Below the pieces are notes generated by a model, which was not told where the DNA came from, searched no databases, and was given only the letters and a program-made list of their open reading frames with translations. From Bimuria novae-zelandiae CBS 107.79 (lineage: Eukaryota; Ascomycota; Dothideomycetes; Pleosporales; Didymosphaeriaceae): DNA of 64,000 nt. The stretch is from NCBI GenBank assembly GCA_010015655.1, contig ML976686.1, positions 408,190 through 472,189 on the forward strand, given 5' to 3'. The position numbers and the translations under genes are program-made. This document shows, in pieces, positions 44,904 to 55,846 of this stretch (position 1 is the stretch's first letter; each line of letters opens with the position of its first letter).

Positions 44904-46641
44904 ATGGCCGACTCTGCGACCTCTCAGGCACAGATGCCCCCTCCGTCCGCTTCTGCTGGCGCCCCCGGGTACGACGGAAGCGCTCCGGGCCAGCCCCAGC
45001 AGCACATGCCCCCGCCGCCGCTTGCGCCCGTCATCATCCCGCAGAACACGAACCCGATTCCGACGGCCATCAGCTCGCCCATGAGCGCAAATGTCATGTC
45101 CCCCACCAGCGGAGGGCCTGGGTACGTCCCGCGTCGCGCAGCTCCCGAGCCGAACAAAAGAGCATTGTATGTGGGTGGCTTGGACCCGCGCGTTACTGAA
45201 GATGTGCTGCGGCAGATCTTCGAGACCACGGGCCACGTCCAGAGTGTTAAAATCATTCCGGACAAAAACGTCAGTGTAAGGGCCTCCCTTCACCGGCGGT
45301 TGATCCGGCCACTTGCCGGTAGCGCCGACTCGACTAACATGACCATACAGGCGATCGAGACCAGTATGGGACCACAGTTCAACAACAAGGGTTTAAACTA
45401 CGGCTTCGTTGAATTCGACGATCCTGGTGCTGCCGAACGCGCAATGCAGACTCTTAACGGCCGCCGCGTGCACAACAACGTACGTACTCGCTCATTTTGC
45501 GACTACCCCGCTCTCACACCCACACACACACACTGACATGGCCCAGGAAATTCGTGTCAACTGGGCGTACCAGTCCAACAACACGGCCAAGGAGGACACA
45601 TCGAACCACTTCCACATCTTCGTCGGCGATCTTTCCAACGAGGTCAACGATGAGGTCCTTCTCCAAGCCTTCTCGACTTTCGGCCCCGTCTCCGAGGCTC
45701 GCGTTATGTGGGATATGAAGACGGGAAGATCGCGCGGCTACGGCTTCGTCGCATTCCGTGACCGCGCCGATGCTGAGCGGGCCCTCAGCTCCATGGACGG
45801 CGAATGGCTTGGCTCGCGCGCGATCCGCTGCAACTGGGCGAACCAGAAGGGTCAGCCTTCCATCTCCCAGCAACAGGCCATGGCGTCCATGGGCATGACG
45901 CCGACCACTCCTTTCGGCCACCACCACTTTCCCACCCACGGCGTGCAGAGCTACGACATGGTTGTGCAGCAAACCCCGCAATGGCAGACCACGTGCTATG
46001 TCGGCAATCTCACTCCTTACACGACCCAGTCCGACCTCGTTCCTCTTTTCCAGAACTTTGGCTACGTGACCGAGACCCGTTTCCAGTCTGACCGAGGCTT
46101 CGCTTTCATCAAGATGGATACCCACGAGAATGCCGCCATGGCCATCTGTCAGCTTAATGGGTACAATGTCAACGGCCGACCTCTCAAGTGCAGCGTAGGT
46201 TCTTTCCTAGGTTTTCTATTACATCGCTTTGCTCACATATTCTATTAGTGGGGCAAGGACCGTCCGCCGACTGGCCAATTCGATGGCTACTCACCTCAGG
46301 CTGGACCCAACTCTGCCTATCCCCAGACTCCGAGCCAGTACTTCCCGCAGTATGGCGCGGGCCCAGGGGGTCCGATGTCACCCCAAGGTGAGCGGCACCG
46401 GAGGAAGCTAAGATATCGCAATGCACAATCTAATGCTCGGGCAGGTCCCAGCCCCGGCGGACAGCCCTTCCCGCAAAGCCCAGCTGGTTTTGGCGGACCT
46501 GGCATGGCACAGCCCTACCAGCAGATGCCCGGCAGCGCTGGCGGCTACAATGCTGGTCGTGGTGGCCAGCCTCAGCAACAGTGGGGCCAGCAGCCGCAAG
46601 GTAACTTCAACCAGAACGGCTTCGGCGGCTACCAGGGCTAA
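44904..46641 (+). CDS. PUB1: Three-RRM RNA-binding protein, Pub1/TIA-1 type (494 aa, 5 exons)
   Basis: Exons are 44904-45275, 45351-45479, 45547-46194, 46249-46387 and 46445-46641; all joins keep frame. After a Pro/Gln-rich start there are three RNA recognition motifs: RRM1 about 87-165 (RNP2 LYVGGL, RNP1 GLNYGFVEF), RRM2 about 190-265 (IFVGDL, GYGFVAF) and RRM3 about 316-385 (CYVGNL, GFAFIKM). A Gln/Gly/Pro-rich, prion-like tail ends GNFNQNGFGGYQG. The order and linkers match TIA-1/Pub1, which bind U-rich RNA and act in mRNA stability, splicing and stress granules. The first intron is 75 bp, a multiple of three with no stop, so retention would insert 25 residues into RRM1 without breaking the frame. 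Confidence 0.92.
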
Positions 46642-47749
46642 GCACTGGCACTGCTGGCTTGTGGGTGCCCATACATTCCTCTCTCGTGTGCGCTGTTTTA
46701 TCTTCACGACATGCCTGGTTGTCTAAATTGGCGCTACCTTCTTGGTTTGGATAACACCTTTATTTCCACCCATTTGGGCGTTTATCCTATCATTCCCATC
46801 ATGTCTCCACGGGCTCACGTCATGCACTCATTCTGTTCTCGGTTCCATCAAAAACAGCTATATCCAGTTAGCGGGAGGATTTTGGGTGTCATGCCGTCTT
46901 TGAAAAGGCCAATGTCTGGTTCGGTCCGGTTACGTTGGTCGGGCGTACGAGTTACCCATTTGTACGTGTTTCTATTCTCCGCTATTGGGCGGATTTACAA
47001 GAGTATGTTGTGGGGCCTTTCCATTTCTTAATGAATCTCCTTACGCTTGCATTTTGCATTCCACGTTGGTTACAGATTGGCCATGTTTCCTCTGCTCCCC
47101 TATCTATCCATCTGTTTTGACCATTTAGGATGTTTGATCACGACGGACGACGAAAAAGGGTGCGTTTTCCTCCTCTTAGTGTTTATTTGTCCAGTCTCTG
47201 TCGTCGTTGTCCTCGTGTTGCTTGGCGTCTTCTGCAACATACCCCATTCCCATACGCTGTGTCACGATACATGCATCCCATCTCCTCTCTTGAAATGTTT
47301 AATCTTGTTTGGTCTGGCTGTGCTTCGGCGATAGATGTTGGCCTTAAAAGTTATTGTACGCAAAGAAGAATTCGCGTCTCCATTGGTGGTAAATGGAAGG
47401 TATGGGAATGAACAATACAGATGGTATTCCAGATCTCGATGACATGTCGTAGCTGGTTGCAGTGAGCTATGACTTGACTTGAAAGTGACTGTAATAGGGC
47501 CTTAGCTCGAGGTTTTATCCATGATCTACATCCAATTGCTGCGTTACAGTGTCGGACCGTAAATTTCACGTCTGATGGTGAAGGAGGGGAAAGCGTGATC
47601 CAGGGCCTTGCACGCGAACAGTCCCACCCCGGCACGCTCGGACGCGCCACCCTTTCGCGCTCCGACGCGTTGTCACACCAGGTCTCAACCGTCGCGAACG
47701 CGCATGCCGCTCCTTGATTCCCTTAATTGTTGACGCCGTAGCTTGCTGT
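46642..47749. other. 3' region of the PUB1-like gene and PIF1 promoter
   Basis: The first several hundred bases are T-rich on the plus strand and probably a long 3' UTR. Short open frames occur but none has domain support. The right end is the promoter of PIF1. Confidence 0.5.
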
Positions 47750-47929
47750 ATGCTCGTCGCTCTCTGCCGTCTGGGCGCGTCTTTACGATTCACCAATGTA
47801 AAAGTGTCGCTGCCGTCGCACCTTCCCCACCGACCCGCGATTCGCCCTTCAGGCAATTACTTCGCTGCACTTACCCAATCTTTGCGATTTGGGCACCTCG
47901 CCTCCCGACCGACCTCTACCACCCAAATT

Positions 47930-50384
47930 ATGTTCAAGGCAGCGGTTAAGAGCCACAGCGCTGCGGCACCAGCGCAATCGGGGGCTGCACAACAGAAGCA
48001 GCAGAATATCGTGGGGGCGTTCAAAAGCCCACAAGGGGCACCGCGGCCGAATGGAATGCGCCCACTGTCCACACTGTCTGGGAACGTGCCGAAGCATTAC
48101 ACAGAGCGGCGCAATTCGGGACAATCGCATGGAATCAAGAGGACGTCGAGTGGACTGGCGAAGGCATTAGACTCGCAGGAGGATTCCTTCAGCTACCCCT
48201 CGCTGAACGTCGCCGATTTTGAGAACGGCATCCCTTCTTCGCTCCACAATACTAAGACCAGCCAATCTGTTCCGCTTTCGACGGTACTTTTCGACGAGAA
48301 CGACTTTGACAGCGACATCGATCTGGATGCCGAAGACCCAGCTATCAAGAGCACTGTCCAATATGAATCTCTTCAGCGTACCAGCACTTTAGACTCCGCA
48401 TATTATTCCGCAAAGACCCAAAGTCCCGCACCGGCACCAAACCAAGAGCTGAGGAGCAGCCAGCCGATACCATGGTCGTCATCTCCGCCCGAGCATTTCA
48501 AAACACCGCCCAAACCGCAACAAATACCGATTCCTACAAAGCGCCGCACATTACCATGGCTACAGAATGCGAGTCAGGCCAAGACGGGAGCTGTAGAAGA
48601 TGACCCAGAAGAGCAGATAGAAACCAGCAGACCGAAGAAGCGGAGATCAATAGAGGCGGATGTAACTGCGACACCAGCTCCGAAGTCGAGTAAACCAGAC
48701 TATCCGTGGAACACCACCCAGAGTGCCATCAAGCAGCAACAAAAGACCTTGCGGGAAGCAAACAAGAAAGCTGTGGCAGCTAAAGTCAACGAGGGTACCG
48801 ATGAAGAAATCAAGGCGGCAATCTCGCGGAAAAAGAAGTCATCCGTTCATCGCATCTTCCTGAGCGAAGAGCAACAGAATGTTTTGAGCCTCGTGGTTGA
48901 TGACAAGAAGTGCGTTTTCTTTACGGGTTCCGCTGGTAAGTGACCAAGTCCGATCTTATTATATCGTTGCTGATTGTCACAAAGGTACGGGTAAATCCGT
49001 GCTCCTGCGTGAGATCATCGCAGCTCTACGGAGAAAATTCGTACGCGAGCCTGACCGAGTAGCCGTCACTGCATCAACGGGTTTAGCAGCCTGTAACATT
49101 GGGGGTGTTACGCTCCACAGCTTCTCGGGAATCGGACTGGGAAAAGAACCCGTGGAGGACCTCGTGAAGAAGATCCGCCGGAACGCGAAAGCGAAGCAGA
49201 GGTGGATGCGCACCAAAGTCCTCGTTATTGATGAGGTGTCGATGGTGGACGGAGATTTATTTGACAAGCTGGAACAAATTGCCCGGACAATCCGCAACAA
49301 TGGCAGGCCATTCGGAGGCATCCAACTTATTATTACCGGGGATTTCTTCCAATTGCCACCGGTACCAGAGTATGGTCGAATGGCCCGATTTGCTTTCGAC
49401 GCTGGGACATGGACCACGTCCATCGAACACACGATTGGTCTGACGCATGTTTTCCGTCAAAAGGATCCTGTTTTCGCTGGGATGCTCAACGAGATGCGCG
49501 AAGGTCGTCTAACACCCGCCTCTATTGCTTCATTTCGCAAGCTCGACCGCCCTCTACCGCCATCCGAAGATAATATCGAAGCCACGGAGCTCTTCCCCAC
49601 ACGACAGGAAGTCGAGCGCGCGAACCAGGCTCGGATGAACCAGCTCCAGGGGCAGATCTATGAATTCGAGTCTCGCGATGGTGGCACTGTGACCGACAAG
49701 GAAAAGCGCGACAAGCTGCTCCAAAGTTGCATGGTTCCCGCAAGCATATACTTGAAGAAGGGCGCACAAGTCATGTTGGTCAAGAACATGGACGACACAT
49801 TAGTCAATGGCTCGCTGGGCAAGGTCACAGGCTTCATGACGGAGCAAATGTTTGCGTACTACAAAGAGAACGAAGCCGCGTTCCTGGAGGGCGCGGAGAA
49901 CGCAGTGGAACTGGCGGCGCTGACGAAGATGAAGGAGAACAAGCTGGGCGTCAGCACGCAGCAGCTCTACCCCGTGGTTCGCTTTGCCATCGCCGACGGC
50001 ACGACGCGCGATCTACTGTGCAAGCGCGAGTCCTGGAAAATCGAGCTGCCGAACGGTGAGGTCCAGGCTAGTCGTGACCAGATCCCGCTTATTCTTGCGT
50101 GGGCGCTATCGATCCACAAGGCACAAGGACAGACGCTGGAGCGTGTGCGCGTGGACCTTGGACGCGTCTTCGAGAAGGGTCAAGCGTATGTGGCCCTCTC
50201 GCGTGCGACGAGCATGGCGGGTCTCCAGGTCATGCGCTTTGACGCGAGGAAAGTCATGGCGCACGAGAAGGTGCGGTCTTTCTACAGCAGTCTCAGTTCC
50301 GCGGAGCACGTCGAGAGTAAGGCAAAGAAGGGCAGCATCGAGAAGCACTTGAAGGTCACGAAGCGGGCGGTTGATGTGGAGTAG
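47930..50384 (+). CDS. PIF1: Pif1 family 5'-3' DNA helicase (801 aa, 2 exons)
   Basis: Exons are 47930-48935 and 48985-50384; the 49-bp intron (GTAAGT/AAG) cuts the Walker A motif, which reads GSAGTGKS after joining (about residues 332-339). Other superfamily 1B motifs are FLSEEQQNVLSLVV (Q motif), TASTGLAACNIGG (Ia), VLVIDEVSMVDGDLFDKLE (II), LIITGDFFQLPPV (III), and near the end SIHKAQGQTLERVRVDLGR and QAYVALSRATSMAGLQV (V and VI). The N-terminal 330 residues are low-complexity with acidic clusters. Pif1 unwinds G-quadruplexes and R-loops and acts at telomeres and in mitochondria. An in-frame upstream ATG at 47750 would add 60 residues with a presequence-like composition. The end EKHLKVTKRAVDVE is basic. 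Confidence 0.95.
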
Positions 50385-51070
50385 GTCCTCGCTGCCAACA
50401 CAACACGGGGTATGGTGTGTTAATTACAACCGACATGTCCATAAACTCAGCATCGTGGCGAATACGGCGTTCAGAGAGTATGAGCTTTTTGGAGGGCACT
50501 TGGACACTGCATGGATGGCGCGAATCACGGTGGATACAGCTATCATGTCCGTATGGATTACCCATTTATTTCATGCCGATGCTGGCTGGGCTTATTTGAA
50601 GAACGTAGTTCCCTCTCAGATCAAACATGCGTAGACGTCACCGCGTTTCTTCATGCTTTTGGTGCTGTGTCGACTACTGTTCACGAAGACCCCTGGCACA
50701 TGCAACATCTTCCTGCTACCACTATAAACTCAGCGACGATGCCACCTACACATCCTCCTCACACGCAATGTTACCTTACCCCACAGTTAAGTATCCAAAA
50801 ACTCTCGGTTTTTCTACGTCTTCATCATGTCCCCATCCCCACGAGACCCGCCTTTAAAGAGCCCACACATCCTAGCTCGACACAGAACAAACCTCCACGC
50901 TCGCTCTCTCACACCTCCTATCCTCCCCTCCCCATCCACTCCTCTCCTCAACTTTCATTAATCGCCCGTGCTGTAACGCACCACGTTTCAACACCCCTCC
51001 CTCTTCAAACCTACCTCACGAAATCCAACGCCCTCTAAGCTCAGCAAGTGCCCTCCGTGTCCCTACTATC
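50385..51070. other. PIF1 3' flank, no gene seen
   Basis: From about 50740 to 51030 the plus strand is rich in C, A and T with few G. Overlapping frames of 60-175 codons exist but are low-complexity and unsupported. Confidence 0.5.
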
Positions 51071-51073
51071 TTT

Positions 51074-51772
51074 TAGAATGAAGTCAAGATCTGGGATGCT
51101 GGTAGTGGTGAACATTTGCACACACTCAGGGGCCACAGTGGTAATGTTAACTCGGTAGCCTTCTCTCATAACTCGACCCAAATTGCGTCGGCGTCGTCTG
51201 ATGAAACGGCTCAGATCTGGGACGCTAGTAGCGGCGGGCACCTGTATACGCTCAAGGGCCATGGCGGGTATGTTACCTCGGTGGCCTTCTCTCACGACTC
51301 GACACGGCTGGTATCAGCGTCGATCGACAAGACAGTCAGGTTCTGGGATGTAAGGAGCGGTGCCTGCCTACAGACGCTTAAGGGCCATGGCGGGTATGTC
51401 ATCTCGGTGGCCTTCTCTCACGACTCGACGCGGCTGGCCTCAGCATCGTCCGATAAGACAGTCAAGGTCTGGGATGCAAGGAGCGGTGCCTGCCTACAGA
51501 CGCTCGAGGGTCATAGCTATTGTGTCGACTCGGTGGCTTTCTCCCACGACTCGACGCGGCTGGCCTCGGCGTCGTACGATGACAACATGGTCAAGATCTG
51601 GGATGCCAGCAGTAGCACGTGCCTGCAGACGCTCGAGGACCATGACAAAAACGTCAGATCAGCTGGTATCGTCTCGATCCTTGCGTCGCTACACTCTGAA
51701 AGTGTAAAAAAAACCCCATCAAGCTGTCTGTCTGGGAACAGTGATCAGCTCAGATTGCACTCGGATTTCTAA
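51074..51772 (+). pseudogene. Truncated WD40-repeat array (NLR/HET-type WD repeats)
   Basis: The frame contains four full and one partial WD40 repeats of about 42 residues. Each has the pattern GHxxxVxSVAFSHDSTRLASASxDKTVKxWDxxSGxCLQTL, ending in the WD dipeptide. Repeats two to four are nearly identical to one another, as in the high-identity WD arrays of fungal NACHT-WD (HET-E-like) incompatibility genes. The coding frame has no ATG at its beginning, starts mid-repeat, and lacks any NACHT domain upstream. The last repeat runs into unrelated sequence and stops at 51772. It is probably a shuffled or 5'-deleted fragment. Confidence 0.7.
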
Positions 51773-52976
51773 TAATGCTCAAAATATGTTGTGGCTCCCA
51801 ACAGAATATCGACCAAGTAGCTCGGCTATATCAGGTACATCTGTTGGTCTGGGTACAGGGTCTGGAAAGGTTTGGATATGTTCCTTTACGAGATAGTTGA
51901 CCTTTGTAAAAGCTTTTCTTCTTCTTCGTCTTCTTCTTCTCCTTCTTCTTCTTCTTCTTCTTCTTTTTCTTCTTCTTCTTCTTCTTCTTCTTCTTCTTCT
52001 TCTTTTTCTTCTTCTTCTTCTTCTTCTTCATTTATTTTCTCACTCGGCATTTGTGGAGGGCCGAAGATGTACAGGTATAGTTATATACATGGTAGTTCTT
52101 TGCCACATCGAAGCTTCGTGAATCTTACGAGAGCGACATAGCCACTAGTCAGATGCTTGTGATTTTGAAGGGAAGCTTCTAGAAGCATAGTCACACCCTG
52201 AGATATGTATAGCATAGTGTACAATATAGGCCGCTACGTATATAATACGTTGTTTCGTAAGCAGCTGAAGTTTTTGTACCATAACGCAAAAGCCTGCCTT
52301 GCTTCACGGATAAGTCTGGAACATATATTAATAAGAATTGGATAGCGTAAAACTCTTATATACTATAATTCCATGTAACTATCTATGCTTTAGGACCTCC
52401 AAAGCAACACCAAATGTAGTTATATATAGTAGAACAAGGGTGTCTTACTAACTTACTACACCTTTCGAAGCTCAGATAAAGTGTGGCCGGACATTGCCAG
52501 CATTGTAAGCCTAAAGCTATAATACTAATTGTACTCTTCTTACAGCTTAAAACAGCTATTACATCCTAGATCCGAAAATCGGAAAGCTCTGGATCTAGAA
52601 TCAAGGTTTAAATCGGGCGCAGGATTCCGCAGAAAGGCAAAGCCGCAGAATTCTAAACCTAGAATAATAGGAGGACGCCTAAAAATAGGCAAAGCGGTAC
52701 CAAAGCCACCAAGCTTTGATACTACATTACTAGCTAAATAGCTACGTAAACCTATGTTCTATTACAGTCGCTAGCGAATGCGGTTCCACCCTTTGACACA
52801 GCTGCAGCATCGTTTCGCGCCAACCCACCTTTTGTATCATTCAAACAATATTATTGGTGGAAACAAGTAATGCATAGTGTAGACCCTTGCTGGTAGAACG
52901 GCCATAACTGGTGATAACTAGTATTGCTGCCTGCGAGGGTAAAGCTGCATTAGCTAATGACTTTATACCTGTTAAC
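51773..52976. other. Accessory spacer with microsatellite
   Basis: It contains the (TTC)n tract at 51915-52029 and AT-leaning DNA after it. A 70-codon frame near 52530-52741 (GRLKIGKAVPKPPSFDTTLL) lacks an ATG and domain support. No gene is assigned. Confidence 0.5.
51915..52029. repeat. (TTC)n microsatellite, about 115 bp
   Basis: A run of CTT/TTC triplets with a few interruptions (TTTTTC, GTC, CCTTC). It yields artificial poly-Ser, poly-Leu and poly-Lys frames, which are not genes. Confidence 0.95.
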
Positions 52977-53798
52977 ATGGCGATAACTCTTGCGAATATT
53001 CTTACTCCGTATGAATCTCGAAAAATCATTTTACAATGTCTTTCCGCATGGTATATCGCGAAGCTGGATCTCTGCCTGGGTGGTATCCTTGATAAAAACG
53101 AGCGTTTTACCTATCTAAACCCAATCCGCGATATATTCCATCACGTGAGCGAGTTAGACGATTTATTAAGAGCAGGTATGAAGCTTGTACTGCTAGGGAA
53201 CGACGTCCCTTATCTTCAAAAGAGATTAAAGGACCCCAGAAGATACGCCCAACAAGATAGAGATCTTCAAATTTACCTTCTTGCCTCGTTTCCTGTTCAG
53301 CAAGAGGAACAGGGCCTAGTTAATAAGATGATTAGGTTCTGCGTGAACGAAACGCCTGACTCGGCTCGCGTAACTTATGATAGGACGTGTTTCAAGGTTC
53401 TTCAGATGCTACAGCCACAAGGAATGTTTTTGATGAGCTTTGGGGTTCCAATCGTTGATGGACGAATCGAACGCCGGGGATCCTGGTACTCAGCAGAAGC
53501 ACCCGACATTTCAATAAGCCTTAAAGTTTATGTTCCTTGCTTTCGGGACAGGATTCTAGGGGAGGCGGTTTTGAGGCCGTCAGAGCTACCGAGAATCTCT
53601 GGTTATAATCTAGGTTTCCGAAGACTGCAGGCTGCCTGGGCTTTACTACGGATATACGTGCGGAAATATACACTGGAAAGCGCTGTGTGTCTCCACGTGA
53701 ACGAAGATGAAGAGGTGCGGGTAGCTAGAGCGCGCTCGGCCCAAATACCCTTGATAATTAGGTTTTGGTACACTCATTCTGTATTAGAGGTGACTTGA
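52977..53798 (+). CDS. Unknown protein, 273 aa, single exon
   Basis: The first in-frame ATG is at 52977 (MAITLANILTPYESRKIIL) and the frame is open to TGA at 53796-53798; it is also open upstream to 52911 without a start, so an upstream exon is possible. The protein has mixed helical segments (FTYLNPIRDIFHHVSELDDL, YDRTCFKVLQMLQPQGMFLM) and no transmembrane stretch or signal peptide. I recognise no domain. Its codon use is more AT-leaning than the housekeeping genes, and it sits in an accessory segment between a WD40 fragment and an alcohol dehydrogenase. The intact length argues for recent coding function. Confidence 0.6.
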   Translation: MAITLANILTPYESRKIILQCLSAWYIAKLDLCLGGILDKNERFTYLNPIRDIFHHVSELDDLLRAGMKLVLLGNDVPYLQKRLKDPRRYAQQDRDLQIYLLASFPVQQEEQGLVNKMIRFCVNETPDSARVTYDRTCFKVLQMLQPQGMFLMSFGVPIVDGRIERRGSWYSAEAPDISISLKVYVPCFRDRILGEAVLRPSELPRISGYNLGFRRLQAAWALLRIYVRKYTLESAVCLHVNEDEEVRVARARSAQIPLIIRFWYTHSVLEVT

Positions 53799-53989
53799 TA
53801 GCTCCCTTCTGTCTGTTAATAAACTCATTTTTTGTTATAGAAACTCAATAAATTATGTGACACCCTAACAACGTATTATTCATCACAAAGTAAGAAGGAA
53901 CGATCCAGATGGATATAGCTATCTATCTAAGGTGTTTAGGCCTTCAAATTTTTGATAACAGTCCAGTCAGCGGCGACGTTACCAGCGGA

Positions 53990-55041
53990 TCAACCTCGCG
54001 TCGGCATGAAAACCGCGCGAAATATGATCGCACCATGTGCAAGTAGGTCCATTGCTTCCATGATTCCGGGTTTGCTCAGCGGAGATTCCCGAACGACTGG
54101 TTTGATATCGTGCGTTACCGCAAATCCAAGCATCTCCAACATCGTGTGCCGCGCTGCTATGATGGAACCTTTGATAAGTAAGCCGTTTGTTACTAGCGGC
54201 ACAAGCGGAATGTTGATATCAGTGTCGATAATGCCGAGCGGGAGGATGCAGCCTCCGGGGGCCATCAAAGTTGGAAGCCTGCGCCACTCTAAATAGATTA
54301 ATCTCTGGCATGTAGAACTAAAGGCTGGCACTTACCTAAGTGCTGCGCACTTGTCATAATAAGAAGAGCATCTAAGCACTCTTCCATTCCTTTGCTAAGA
54401 GCTACATTTAGGTCGTAGAATTGATGCGCGCCCAATTCGAGGGCATGGCTTCGCTTGGATGGGGAGCTAGATATGACTATCACTCGAAACCCCAGTTTCG
54501 ACGCGAAAAGCACTGCGAGATGACCCAGACCACCTAGTCCCAGTACGCCGACGGTACTCCCGGGTGTCATTGTGGTGTATTTCAGCGATGAAATGACGGT
54601 AGCGCCTGCGCACATAAGGGGCGCGGCGTGTTCGTCTTTGATGCCTTTTGGTATAGGTATCAGAAACGACTCTCTCCAAACAGCAGACGTCGCAAAGGCC
54701 CCTTGCTGGAGATTAGATACCCCGTACATTTGGCGATCTTGACAGTAGACTTCGTTGCCTTGCAAGCAAAGCTTGCATAATTGACAACTGTTGTGTTGAA
54801 AACCCCAACCAACTCTATCGCCTTCGCGTAGATGGCGGACGTTAAGGCCCGTCTCTTGGACCACTCCGATGCCCTCGTGACCAAGCACCATATCTTGGCT
54901 TCTAAAGTGATTGTCACTGGCACATAAGCCAGCTGCGGTTACCGTCACCCGTACTTGGTCTCCCTCGAAGGGACTGGTCTCTTTTATGGCTTCGACAATG
55001 TCTTTGTGAGGAGAGCCCTTGAAGACGGTATGGAAATGCAT
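53990..55041 (-). CDS. Zinc-dependent alcohol dehydrogenase, MDR family (334 aa, 2 exons)
   Basis: Minus-strand exons are 54336-55041 and 53990-54288; the 47-bp intron has a GTAAGT donor and a TTTAG acceptor. The protein starts MHFHTVFKGSPHKDIVEAIK. The catalytic zinc region has GLCASDNHFRSQDMVLGHEG (Cys, then His-Glu), and the structural zinc loop is CQLCKLCLQGNEVYC with four Cys. The Rossmann nucleotide motif is VGVLGLGGLGHLAV (GxGGxG), followed by the second half of the domain and GGCILPLG. Overall it resembles NADP-preferring cinnamyl-type or YahK-type alcohol dehydrogenases, but substrate and cofactor are not settled. The C-terminus (RAVFMPTRG) is short. Four repeated upstream motifs lie 100-460 bp before the start. 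Confidence 0.88.
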
Positions 55042-55092
55042 GTTCAAAGAGTGAAATGGAATGTGGTCTTACGTGGAGTTAAGACTAGCATC

Positions 55093-55102
55093 TATTTATA
55101 TA
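55093..55102 (-). promoter_or_regulatory. TATA box of the alcohol dehydrogenase
   Basis: Minus-strand TATATAAATA lies about 50-60 bp upstream of the start codon at 55041 and is the only good TATA box in that region. Confidence 0.65.
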
Positions 55103-55139
55103 CATGTTGAGCTTTGCATCAGCACCATGGGAGCACGTC

Positions 55140-55500
55140 GAGTTAGCGGTGAAGTGTGTTAACATATCTCCTCTAGTTTCATAACGCTACGCCCCACTGG
55201 ACTAATCCGAGCCTTCTAATCATGTCAAGGTGTACTCAGAGAACTCGGAATCAGCGGCGAAATATGTTAACATATCTTTGACTCTTTCTGCTGACGCTAC
55301 GTCCCACTGAACTTAGCGGTGAATTATGTTAACATACAGTATCTTGCCCTAGTGCAGAGTCTTCAACTCTTTACAGAGCTAACCAACACCAGCTGACGCT
55401 ACATATGTACGCCCCCTTGAGTTATTCTGAACCCTCCAATCACGTCAAGGTATACTCAGAGCATTTTGAATCAGCGGTGAAAAATGTTAACATATCTAGT
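55140..55500. promoter_or_regulatory. Four copies of a TTAGCGGTGAA...TGTTAACAT motif
   Basis: Similar 25-28 bp blocks occur near 55144, 55253, 55312 and 55471. Each reads (T/A)TCAGCGGTGAA or TTAGCGGTGAA, then two to five bases, then the palindrome TGTTAACA followed by TAT. Two of them sit in larger, imperfect repeats of about 100 bp (CGCTAC...CACGTCAAGGT(A/G)TACTCAGAG). Their position upstream of the dehydrogenase suggests regulator binding sites, though a decaying tandem repeat could give the same picture. Confidence 0.55.
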
Positions 55501-55846
55501 GGGCTGAAATCGAACCGGTCGATGTGCTGACGTTGGGTCCTCGTGTTGGCGCGTGACCACATGCGACATCTGGAGTATATAGTTAGGTCTAGTACCTGAA
55601 GTTTCTGCTCGAAAACGATGGATTCATCTTCGTGGAAAGCATTTGGTGAGATTGGTCCTGAATTAAAGGCCGTAAGTCTGTGTGCCGCCTGCCCATGGTG
55701 GGTTTTATGAACACGAATAACATTGGGAACTTCTCCCTCGCATCCCGCACATACCTTCCGTAAGCGGTTGCAACGATGCAAAAGAGTGCCGGAAGCTGTT
55801 CGTAAGCTACATACAACAAGCAGCAGAAGTTGGTTTTGATAACCCG

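Noticed and set aside
51831..52121. Poly-Lys, poly-Ser and poly-Leu frames.
   Set aside because: Artefacts of the (TTC)n microsatellite.
55500..55560. A GGTTCGATTTC tract on the minus strand resembling a tRNA B box.
   Set aside because: No A box, no cloverleaf and no acceptor stem could be formed around it.
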